The position numbers were made by a program, and so were the translations under genes. A DNA stretch of 29,649 bases from contig PCAH01000184.1 of assembly GCA_002730485.1 (NCBI GenBank), forward strand, positions 1 to 29,649, written 5' to 3'. Source of the DNA: Dehalococcoidia bacterium. Its GTDB lineage: Bacteria > Chloroflexota > Dehalococcoidia > UBA3495. The notes beneath the pieces are model-generated. The model saw nothing but the letters and a program-made list of their open reading frames with translations, did not search any database and was not told the origin of the DNA. Shown in pieces: positions 22,746 through 29,649 of the stretch (the first letter of the stretch is position 1; each line of letters starts with the position of its first letter).

Positions 22746-24343
22746 TAAGACGCTTGTTCGCCTTCGGGTGCACCCCATCCCCCGGCCCCCGGTGTTCTGA
22801 TGCTGATCACGTCTCCTGCCTCGACATCAACCAACTCTTTGCCTGCCAGGGCTACTTCCTCGTAGCCGCCGCGCAGCAACACATTCTCTCCCGGTTCGCC
22901 GTGGTGACCACCGTGGTATCCGGGTGGAGGCAGCTTGCGTCGCTCCGACATCAATGTAACCCGGGCCGGAGATAAGAACTCCACCTCACGTATCACGCCG
23001 TCGCCGCCTTTGAATTTACCGTCGCCACCGGATCCCCTTCTCACCGCATAGCGTTTGAGTCTCAAGGGGAAAGCGAATTCCATGGCTTCGACCGGCGTGT
23101 TCATAGTGTTGGTCATGTGGGTGTGGATGGCCGAGATACCGTCCTTGTCGGGCCTGCCACCCATACCGCCCGCGATGGTCTCGTAGTAGACAAAGGGCTT
23201 GTCCCGCACCGGATCGTGGCCTCCGATTATCATGTTATTCATGGTTCCCTGGCTGGCGGCCGGTATCACTCCAGGCAGGGCTTGGGCCATGGCACCCAGC
23301 AGAACGTCGGTGATCCGCTGGGAGGTTTCCACGTTTCCGGCGGCCACTCCCCGCTGTGCTTGCGGGTTAACCAGGCTGCCCAGGGGTGTGATGATGTTCA
23401 GCGGACGGAGACAGCCCTGGTTTGCCGGGGCTTGTTCATCCAGCAGGCAGCGCACCACATACAGACACGCAGACACGGTGACAGCCACAGGTGCGTTGAT
23501 ACACCCGGGCCGCTGGGGAGACGTGCCGGTGAAATCGATTTCCATCTCGTCACCGGAGATGGTGATGGCGACCTTTATGGGCACCATCTCCTGGGTGAGA
23601 CCGTCATCATCCATGTAATCCAGGACTTCATAATGACCGTCGGGTATCTTGCTGATGGCCCTTCTGGTGACCCGCTCCGAGTAATCAAGCAAGGCCGACA
23701 TATGCTCCATGGTATCGGCCATTCCGTAGCGCTCGGTAACATCCCGCATGCGCTGTTCGCCAACCTTGATGGCGGCCGTCTGGGCGGCCAGGTCGCCCTT
23801 GCGTTCTTCCGGTGTGCGGGAGTTTCGGCAGATGAGTTGAATGATCTCCTGGTTCAACCGGCCTCTCCGGGCCAGTTTGATGGGAGGGATTATGGTGCCT
23901 TCCTGATACAACTCCGTCGAAAGGGGCAGGGAACCCGGTGTCATCCCGCCAACGTCGGCGTGGTGACCGCGGTTGGCCACAAATCCGGCCAGTTCCTTCT
24001 TGCCGTCACGCTCCGCGTAGATCGGCGCGACCATGGTGATGTCAGGCAGGTGGCTGCCGCCCTGGTAGGGATCGTTCAGCATCACGATATCCCCTGGGTT
24101 CAGTGCATCCGGGAATACTTGCAGAGCAGCTTTGACCGAAGCCGGCATGGCTCCCAAGTGGACTGGGATATCAGCCGCTTGGGCGACCATGTTGCCATCC
24201 GGGTCAAAGACGGCACAGGAAAAATCCCGCCGTTCTTTGATGTTGGGCGAATAGGCGGTCCGTTGCAGAGCAACGCCCATCTCCTCGGCCACCGACTCAA
24301 ATTTGCTCTTGAAAACTTGTAGGCTGATTGGATCTACAGGCAT
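22745..24343 (-). CDS. hyuB: Hydantoinase B/oxoprolinase family protein
   Basis: A 532-residue HyuB-type subunit, which works with HyuA in ATP-dependent hydrolysis of cyclic amides or carboxylation-type reactions. The N-terminus DPISLQVFKSKFESVAEEMGVALQRTAYSPNIKERRDFSCAVFD and the segments NDPYQGGSHLPDITMVAPIY and RGHHADVGGMTPGS are hallmarks of the family. The C-terminal GGGDGKF-like glycine-rich segment and GAGGWG are also present. Start ATG 24343 has AGAGGAAA upstream. It is separated from its usual partner hyuA by a PIG-L deacetylase gene, rather than adjacent to it. Confidence 0.95.
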   Translation of the reverse strand: MPVDPISLQVFKSKFESVAEEMGVALQRTAYSPNIKERRDFSCAVFDPDGNMVAQAADIPVHLGAMPASVKAALQVFPDALNPGDIVMLNDPYQGGSHLPDITMVAPIYAERDGKKELAGFVANRGHHADVGGMTPGSLPLSTELYQEGTIIPPIKLARRGRLNQEIIQLICRNSRTPEERKGDLAAQTAAIKVGEQRMRDVTERYGMADTMEHMSALLDYSERVTRRAISKIPDGHYEVLDYMDDDGLTQEMVPIKVAITISGDEMEIDFTGTSPQRPGCINAPVAVTVSACLYVVRCLLDEQAPANQGCLRPLNIITPLGSLVNPQAQRGVAAGNVETSQRITDVLLGAMAQALPGVIPAASQGTMNNMIIGGHDPVRDKPFVYYETIAGGMGGRPDKDGISAIHTHMTNTMNTPVEAMEFAFPLRLKRYAVRRGSGGDGKFKGGDGVIREVEFLSPARVTLMSERRKLPPPGYHGGHHGEPGENVLLRGGYEEVALAGKELVDVEAGDVISIRTPGAGGWGAPEGEQAS

Positions 24344-24389
24344 CTATTTCCTCTTGGATGCTGGGTAAACCGTCCAGGAATCGGTAGAC

Positions 24390-25199
24390 CTAGGACAGAT
24401 TTTTCAGGATATCTTGTTGGGTTGCGTTGCCGGATAGTTTGGTCAGGTAGAAGTATTCCGTGCTCATCCACTCCGTCATCACCTCTGGCGCCAAAACACT
24501 GAACGGGCCTTTGGGATCAAGTTGGGTCTGGTGGCAGTTGAGGGAGGCTTTCTTGATGTCCACGTAATGGGAGACATCTCTAACGGTGGTGACGTAGTCG
24601 TCGGGTGAGCCTATGTCTTCCAATTGCTCTTTGGCAAAAGGCGGAGTTATTCCGGCGTCGGTCATCTGTTGCCACAGTTTCTTGAAATTGCTCTTGGGAA
24701 AGCAGACGTGATAGACATGGGGGCGATCATTGCCCATGGCATCCACCGCCGATGTGACCCGCTGGTGCACCGTTACGTGATCGGGGTGGCCGTACCCTCC
24801 CGTAGGATCATGGGTAAATAAGACGTCTGGCTTTAACTCGTCGATGATGGCTGTAACTTGCCCTTCAACCTTGGCTGGTTCCGCTTGATACAGGCTGGAT
24901 GGATTGTTGTTATCGTCAGTCCCATCCATCCCAGAATCTCTGTACCCAAGGAAGCGCACGTCGGGCACACCGGTTACGGCCATGGCGGCTTTTAGTTCAC
25001 CCTGCCGTACCTGCCACAGGTTTTCACGGGTCGCCAGGGTAGGGTCGCTGATCTCGCCCACATCGCCGTTGGTGGCGCAGACGGTGGTCACCTGATGGCC
25101 TTTTCGCACCAACTCCGCAAGGGTGCCTCCAGAGCCGAAGGCTTCATCGTCCGGATGGGCGAAAAAGCATACAACTTTTAATTTCGATTCTTGGGTCAT
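24390..25199 (-). CDS. PIG-L family N-acetyl hydrolase (LmbE-like deacetylase)
   Basis: Zinc-dependent deacetylase of 269 residues. The zinc site is FAHPDDEAFGSGGTL near the N-terminus with HPDHVTVHQRV further on. Relatives include MshB and BshB, which deacetylate sugar amides in low-molecular-weight thiol synthesis, but lincomycin, teicoplanin and many unknown pathways also use the fold. I chose ATG 25199 with GGAA 7 nt upstream; 14 extra in-frame codons precede it but lack homology. It sits between hyuA (28 bp upstream) and hyuB (46 bp downstream), so it probably acts on the same kind of amide-containing substrate. Confidence 0.92.
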   Translation of the reverse strand: MTQESKLKVVCFFAHPDDEAFGSGGTLAELVRKGHQVTTVCATNGDVGEISDPTLATRENLWQVRQGELKAAMAVTGVPDVRFLGYRDSGMDGTDDNNNPSSLYQAEPAKVEGQVTAIIDELKPDVLFTHDPTGGYGHPDHVTVHQRVTSAVDAMGNDRPHVYHVCFPKSNFKKLWQQMTDAGITPPFAKEQLEDIGSPDDYVTTVRDVSHYVDIKKASLNCHQTQLDPKGPFSVLAPEVMTEWMSTEYFYLTKLSGNATQQDILKNLS

Positions 25200-25227
25200 G
25201 TTGCCGTTCCAATAATTACGGGAAAGA

Positions 25228-27258
25228 TTATTCCGGTTCAAGGATCAGGTTCCCATAGGGATCTACAGCGCCGCCCCAACCCGGGGTGACCACGGTGGTG
25301 GCGTCCATTTGAATCACCAGCGCCGGGCCGGATATCCGGTTACCGCAGGCTAGCTGCTCTCTCTGGTACAGAGGAGAAGTCATGGCTCCTTGTTGGAAGA
25401 CTACTTCGGCCTCACCGATTAGAGCGGCAGCAGGGCTGCTGTCACCCGGGGTCTGCGGTTCGATGGTCGGTTTTTCCATCGCCACGTCCATCTTGAGGCG
25501 GAGGTTTACCACCTGTACCGGTTCACCCCGATCGGCGTAACCAAACCTCCGCAGATGGGCCTTGTAGAAATTATCGCCAATCAACTTCGTCAGGTCGGCC
25601 TTGGAGTTGCCGGACGGATAGTCCACGGTCAGTTCGAAGGATTGACCAACGTACCGGACATCCAAGAAGCGGCGAGCCACCATCTTATCCACCTCCAGGC
25701 CTTCTCCAGCCATCTCAGCCCGGGCCTGGCCTTCCATGCCAATGAACTCTTCATCCAGCCGCTTTCGGTCCAAGTCTGCCCCTCGGAGCATGACCGTGCG
25801 GGAGTAGTCTTTGACAATATCGGCGATGGCAACGCCAAGGGCCGATAGGATACCCGGATTGGAGGGCACGAGAATTCGAGGAATCCCCAATTCTTGAGCC
25901 AGTTCGCAAGCGTGCATCGCCCCGGCGCCGCCGAAGGGCACCAGGGTGAATAACCGTGGATCATAGCCTCTTTCCAGGGAAATGGAGCGTATGGCCCGTT
26001 CCATGTTGGCGTTGACCACCCGGTTGATTCCCAGAGCCGTCTGGTTAGCATCCGAGTCAATCTGGCCAGCCAGGCTGCTCATGAGGCCTTCGACCCGTTC
26101 CCTGTCCAGGGTCATGCGTCCGCCCAGGAAACGGTCCGGCAGCAACCGTCCCAGCAGTAGATTGGCATCGGTTACGGTGAGTTGGTCACCTTTTCCGTAG
26201 CAGGCCGGCCCCGGGTCAGCGCCCGCGGATTCCGGACCCACCACCAGCGCTCCTCCGGTGTCCACTCGGGCGATGGAACCGCCGCCAGCGCCCACCGTTT
26301 GGATGTCTATCATGGGCACGCCGATGGGATAACCGCCAACGTTGGCGGACGTGGTTTCTTTAATCTCGCCAGGACAAAGGGAGACGTCCGTTGAGGTGCC
26401 GCCCATATCGACGGTGATGATATCCGGATATCCAGCCTGTACCGCAGTATGGAAAGCGCCAACAACTCCGCCGGCCGGTCCGCTAAGGATAGTGCGCACC
26501 GGTTGTTCTGACGCCAACCTGGCGGTGATGCTGCCGCCAGAGGACTGCATGATGCGGAGGCCCTTGCCCAGCGGGCCTTCAAGTTCTCCCAGATACCGGC
26601 TCATCACGTGACCCACATAGGCGTTTACCACCACGGTGCTGGCCCGTTCGAACTCGCGAAACTCCGGCAGTACCTGGGAGGAGACGGTGATATAAGGCGG
26701 GTTTTTCATCTTCCGGAGGGCATTTAAGACCATGTCCTCATGGGCCGTATTCAGGAAGGAAAACAGGAAGGATATGGCCACCGCTTCGGCCTTGCTCTCC
26801 TCTAATAACCCAATCAACGTGTCGATGGCCTCTTGGGTGAGGTCTTCCACGATGGCGCCGGTGTGATCGATGCGTTCCGACAATCCAAAGCGAAGTTCTG
26901 TAGGCGCTAAGGCCGGGGCGCGGTCCATCTCCAGATCGTAGAGTTCTGCCCTGGCCTGTCGACCGATCTCCAGCACGTCTTCAAAACCCATGGTTGTCAC
27001 CAGGGCTGTGCGGGAACCCTTACCTTCCAACAGAGCGTTGGTGGCGACGGTTGAGCCGTGAACGAATTCTGCGGATGTGACACCGGTCTCTTTGACACCT
27101 TGGAGGATGCCCTTTGATGGGTCTGCCGGAGTTGAGGGAAGTTTGTGGACTGACAATTTCCCGTCTTCCAAGACGGCGATATCGGTGAAGGTGCCGCCCA
27201 CGTCAATCCCTACGACTCGACGGGGCGCACTGGTTTCAGCATTGGAGTTGTTGGGCAT
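25228..27258 (-). CDS. hyuA: Hydantoinase A/oxoprolinase family protein
   Basis: A 676-residue ASKHA-type ATPase subunit. The phosphate loop VVGIDVGGTFTDIAVLEDG opens the protein; GTSTDVSL follows in the central part, and PFGGAGAMHACELAQELGIPRILVPSNPGILSALG is typical of HyuA. It pairs with HyuB downstream for ATP-dependent opening of hydantoin, oxoproline or related rings; the true substrate is not set by sequence. It is the first gene of a unit that contains PIG-L, hyuB and a lipoprotein. The AlaX gene follows upstream on the same strand at a 64-bp gap. Confidence 0.95.
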   Translation of the reverse strand: MPNNSNAETSAPRRVVGIDVGGTFTDIAVLEDGKLSVHKLPSTPADPSKGILQGVKETGVTSAEFVHGSTVATNALLEGKGSRTALVTTMGFEDVLEIGRQARAELYDLEMDRAPALAPTELRFGLSERIDHTGAIVEDLTQEAIDTLIGLLEESKAEAVAISFLFSFLNTAHEDMVLNALRKMKNPPYITVSSQVLPEFREFERASTVVVNAYVGHVMSRYLGELEGPLGKGLRIMQSSGGSITARLASEQPVRTILSGPAGGVVGAFHTAVQAGYPDIITVDMGGTSTDVSLCPGEIKETTSANVGGYPIGVPMIDIQTVGAGGGSIARVDTGGALVVGPESAGADPGPACYGKGDQLTVTDANLLLGRLLPDRFLGGRMTLDRERVEGLMSSLAGQIDSDANQTALGINRVVNANMERAIRSISLERGYDPRLFTLVPFGGAGAMHACELAQELGIPRILVPSNPGILSALGVAIADIVKDYSRTVMLRGADLDRKRLDEEFIGMEGQARAEMAGEGLEVDKMVARRFLDVRYVGQSFELTVDYPSGNSKADLTKLIGDNFYKAHLRRFGYADRGEPVQVVNLRLKMDVAMEKPTIEPQTPGDSSPAAALIGEAEVVFQQGAMTSPLYQREQLACGNRISGPALVIQMDATTVVTPGWGGAVDPYGNLILEPE

Positions 27259-27322
27259 TGAACAGCACTACTCCGAGGGGATTTAACTCAGGACCTGACG
27301 TGATGATTAGGCCGAGAGAAGT

Positions 27323-28033
27323 CTAGTCTGCGAGGGCGATTCTGATTCGCTTGTTGATACGGCCCTTGCTCTCGTGGCCAACGACCTTTATGACTCCCAC
27401 TTCGCTGGTATTAGCAACGTGGGTGCCTCCGTCCGCCTGGAGGTCTAACCCGGTGATATCGATGGTGCGTATCTCCTGAATGTTGGGCGGCAGCAGGTTG
27501 ATCTTGGTGCGGATCAGGTCGGGGACTTGGTCGGCTTCTTCTCGGGTGAGGTTGTGGGCGTGGATGTCCCGATTCTCGGCTACCTCTGCATTGACCTTGG
27601 CTTCCAGTTCGTCGACGAATTCCGCAGAGAAATTCTCAAACTCGAAGTCCATCCGGCCTTCACCGGGCTTCATGTCGCCTCCGGTCACCAGGGCGCCGTA
27701 GTCACGCCAGACCACACCGCAGAGGATGTGCAGGGCGGTATGGGTACGCATCAGAAGATAGCGTCGGTCCCAATCGATCACACCAGACACGGCCGCGCCG
27801 CTTGCCGGCAGGTCGCCAGCTATCTGGTGCACCAGGTTTCCATCCACCCGCTTAACGCCGGTTACCTGGAACTCCTGACCGCCCGACGATAGAACACCCG
27901 AATCGCTGGGTTGGCCGCCGCCTCCGGTGTAAAAAGCAGTCCGGTCTAAAACCACGCCGCCATCGACCACATCGGTCACAGTGGCATCAAATTCCTTGAG
28001 ATAGCTTTCGTTGTGATAAAGAAGTTCGGTCAT
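27323..28033 (-). CDS. AlaX-type alanyl-tRNA editing protein
   Basis: Stand-alone trans-editing hydrolase of 236 residues that removes Ser or Gly from misacylated tRNA-Ala. The N-terminal beta-barrel domain (TAFYTGGGGQPSDSG) is followed by the editing domain with His98-x3-His102 (RTHTALHIL). The second half of the zinc site reads Asp201-Gly-Gly-Thr-His205, where AlaRS has CGGTH, so the fourth ligand may be Asp or absent. I chose ATG 28033, which gives the usual MTELLYHNESYLKEF start, over an in-frame TTG at 28078. No synthetase domain is attached. Confidence 0.9.
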   Translation of the reverse strand: MTELLYHNESYLKEFDATVTDVVDGGVVLDRTAFYTGGGGQPSDSGVLSSGGQEFQVTGVKRVDGNLVHQIAGDLPASGAAVSGVIDWDRRYLLMRTHTALHILCGVVWRDYGALVTGGDMKPGEGRMDFEFENFSAEFVDELEAKVNAEVAENRDIHAHNLTREEADQVPDLIRTKINLLPPNIQEIRTIDITGLDLQADGGTHVANTSEVGVIKVVGHESKGRINKRIRIALAD

Positions 28034-28368
28034 CAGGTTATCCAGGCTGGTGTTTTGGATTTGAGTGGCCAGAATCAACGGGCGAAATCAAAGCCTTATC
28101 GTGCGTAAATCAGTATTGATTTTGGCGCGAGCCCATTATAGCAGACACCAATTGCCTAGAATTCCAGTAGAATGGCTAATCCCAGGGGCAAAAACCGAGT
28201 CTAAAAGCCTTTAATCGTCGGCTTGATTCAGTTGTTTTTCGACAGGCGTAATGACATAATAATCGAGCTTCTCGGAAGCGGTACCTAAAATACGCCTCCG
28301 AAGGCGTAGGTCGAAGCCTATTTAGGCGAACATTCTAAACTCTGAGCAGACTACCAAGTGGGCGGAAG
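28034..28368. other. Intergenic region upstream of dnaN with two small hairpins
   Basis: No gene is convincing here. TACGCCT-ccga-AGGCGTA (28291-28308) and GCCTA-tt-TAGGC (28316-28327) are two neighbouring perfect palindromes, 40-80 nt before dnaN. They share the ACGCCT/AGGCGT core with the repeat ends at 9795 and 9930. I see no run of DnaA boxes, so this is not a readable origin. Confidence 0.55.
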
Positions 28369-29517
28369 ATGAAGATATCGTGCTTGCAAGAGAACCTAAG
28401 TAGAGGACTGGCCGTGGTGGGCCGGGCGGTGGCCAACCGGGCTACCTTGCCCGTAACCCAAAACGTGCTCCTCAGCGTCGAGCAGTCGATGCTTAAGCTG
28501 TCAGCCACCAATCTGGAAATCGCGATGACCACCTGGGTTGGCGCGAGCATCGAAGAGGAAGGCTCCATTACAGTGCCGGCCCGATTGCTCACCGAGTTCG
28601 TCAACTCCTTGCCCAACGATACCATCGACCTTACATTGGACCAGGGCTCCGGCCTGCTGGAGATTTCTTCCGGCAACTCCAACGCCCATATCAATACCAC
28701 CGATGCCTCCGAATTTCCGCCCATACCCACAGTTGATGATGGCATCGCCGCTCAGGTCGACCCGCTGATCCTGAAATCAGCCATCACCCGGGTAGCCTTC
28801 GCCGCCGCCACCGAAGAATCTCGCCCGGTCTTGACCGGTGTGGAGATGAAGCTCGATTCCGGCAAGTTCACCATGGCCGCTGCCGATGGGTTCCGTTTGG
28901 CGGTGCACCACGGAGCGTTGCTAAATTCTGTGCCAGAGGAGATGAGCGTCATCATCCCCGCCCGTACCATGAACGAGCTGAACCGGCTGATCGGTGACCG
29001 CGAAGAACCGGTGGAGATATTGATGACCCCCGCCAAGGGACAAGTGATGTTCCGAGTGCAGGGCGGCGACCGCATCGAGATAGTTTCCCAACTGCTCCAG
29101 GGCACTTTCCCCAATTACGAGCAATTGATTCCCCAGAGCTACACAACCCGGGCGATTATGGATCTGCCCACCGTCCTCCGGTCCGCTCGCACGGCTTCCA
29201 TCTTCGCCCGCGACGGCAGCAACATCATCAGGATGCACCTGATGCCAACAGAGGGTGATTCCGAGCCACCCAAGGTTGAGATATCCGCCCGCTCCGAGGA
29301 AGTGGGTGATAACAAAGACGTTGTCGACCTAGATGAGATTGAGGGCGAAGAGGGCAAGATAGCCTTCAACAGCCGCTACTTATTAGATGTACTAGCAGTG
29401 CTGGACAAAGGCAAAGTAGCCCTGGAGACCACAACATCCTCCAGCCCGGGCGTCTTCAGACCCACCGACTCTGAAGACTACATCCACGTGGTCATGCCGA
29501 TGTTCGTGCAATGGTAG
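28369..29517 (+). CDS. dnaN: DNA polymerase III subunit beta (sliding clamp)
   Basis: Clamp subunit of 382 residues that rings DNA as a dimer and tethers the replicative polymerase. The three-domain layout is clear: MKISCLQENLSRGLAVVGRAV, VLTGVEMKLDSGKFTMAAADGFRLA near the middle, and EDYIHVVMPMFVQW at the C-terminus, the region that lines the peptide-binding pocket. The length is normal. dnaA is not within the window. The 3' end overlaps, convergently, the end of a partial gene at 29492-29649. Confidence 0.97.
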   Translation: MKISCLQENLSRGLAVVGRAVANRATLPVTQNVLLSVEQSMLKLSATNLEIAMTTWVGASIEEEGSITVPARLLTEFVNSLPNDTIDLTLDQGSGLLEISSGNSNAHINTTDASEFPPIPTVDDGIAAQVDPLILKSAITRVAFAAATEESRPVLTGVEMKLDSGKFTMAAADGFRLAVHHGALLNSVPEEMSVIIPARTMNELNRLIGDREEPVEILMTPAKGQVMFRVQGGDRIEIVSQLLQGTFPNYEQLIPQSYTTRAIMDLPTVLRSARTASIFARDGSNIIRMHLMPTEGDSEPPKVEISARSEEVGDNKDVVDLDEIEGEEGKIAFNSRYLLDVLAVLDKGKVALETTTSSSPGVFRPTDSEDYIHVVMPMFVQW

Positions 29518-29649
29518 CGAGGCGTGGATCGTCTTCCTCTACGCCTAGCACAGCATTTACTTCAACCCGATCGTCTGTCAACGTAGCAGTTATATCTAAC
29601 GCGTCTATTCCCAATTTCTTCTCGTTGTAATTCAGTGATTCGAAGCGGG
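29492..29649 (-). CDS. Partial gene, C-terminus only; resembles the tail of a serine site-specific recombinase
   Basis: An open frame runs in from the right edge and ends at TGA (29494-29492), with 51 visible codons: FESLNYNEKKLGIDALDITATLTDDRVEVNAVLG. The pattern (loop, E-K-x-x-x-x-x-LDI-x-x-T, then D-R-V-E-V) resembles the C-terminal end of serine recombinases, but only the tail is visible, so the assignment is tentative. It overlaps the dnaN 3' end by 26 bp convergently. Confidence 0.4.
   Translation of the reverse strand, partial: RFESLNYNEKKLGIDALDITATLTDDRVEVNAVLGVEEDDPRLATIARTSA

Noticed and set aside
23117..24322. 401-codon open frame on the plus strand, antisense to hyuB
   Set aside because: Shadow of hyuB; rich in His, Gly and Arg as expected for reverse-strand reading, with no domain.
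28034..28368. Replication origin next to dnaN
   Set aside because: No cluster of DnaA boxes or AT-rich unwinding region; only two small hairpins are seen.
1..29649. CRISPR array, tRNA, rRNA or insertion sequence
   Set aside because: No regularly spaced repeats, no cloverleaf with a TTCGAAT-type arm, and no transposase frame were found by eye; a tool search could still find a divergent case.

Overview
The window looks like bacterial chromosome of moderate-to-high GC. Gene families and layout suggest a Chloroflexota of the Dehalococcoidia/SAR202 type: paralogous dienelactone hydrolases, HyuA/HyuB, PIG-L, an MMPL transporter, a class III aminotransferase, and UbiX/UbiA/UbiD/UbiE-like quinone genes without a ubiquinone context. 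This taxonomic call is inference from gene content; no rRNA or tRNA gene was found. Starts are ATG, GTG or TTG, usually with a readable Shine-Dalgarno sequence. TAA and TAG are the common stops, and TGA is the rarer one.

Layout, left to right. (1) 1-1012: dinB, partial, minus strand. (2) 1178-4479: a divergent tetR-MMPL transporter unit with a promoter, a palindromic operator and a terminator. (3) 4604-5938: a class III aminotransferase. (4) 5982-9753: two tandem dienelactone hydrolases, a small galactose-binding-like protein, and a thioredoxin-NHL protein whose frame is interrupted by one in-frame TGA. That TGA falls exactly where the family has its redox-active cysteine, so I read it as selenocysteine (Sec47). 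(5) 9795-9930: a repeat with palindromic, covarying ends. (6) 9943-11985: prfA-prmC, minus strand. (7) 12190-15942: ubiD-ubiA-ubiX-ubiE, minus strand, probably the late steps of menaquinone synthesis. (8) 16149-16463: a zinc-ribbon protein with its own promoter and terminator. (9) 16856-20897: modABC, minus strand, divergent from an XRE plus PBP-like regulator across a 67-bp shared promoter/operator. (10) 21006-22045: a Lin0512 protein, a cupin and a DUF1059 protein. (11) 22230-27258: hyuA, PIG-L deacetylase, hyuB and a lipoprotein, minus strand. (12) 27323-28033: AlaX-type editing protein. (13) 28369-29517: dnaN, meeting the convergent 3' end of a partial gene that resembles a serine-recombinase tail.

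The most notable result is the predicted selenoprotein at 8269-9753 (Cys46-Sec47-Ile-Asn-Cys50), with a plausible bacterial SECIS hairpin just after the UGA. The second is an 18-bp palindrome of the form AAAACG-N6-CGTTTT. It occurs at the tetR promoter and again just upstream of the first dienelactone hydrolase, so the TetR protein may control both the exporter and the hydrolase/selenoprotein cluster.
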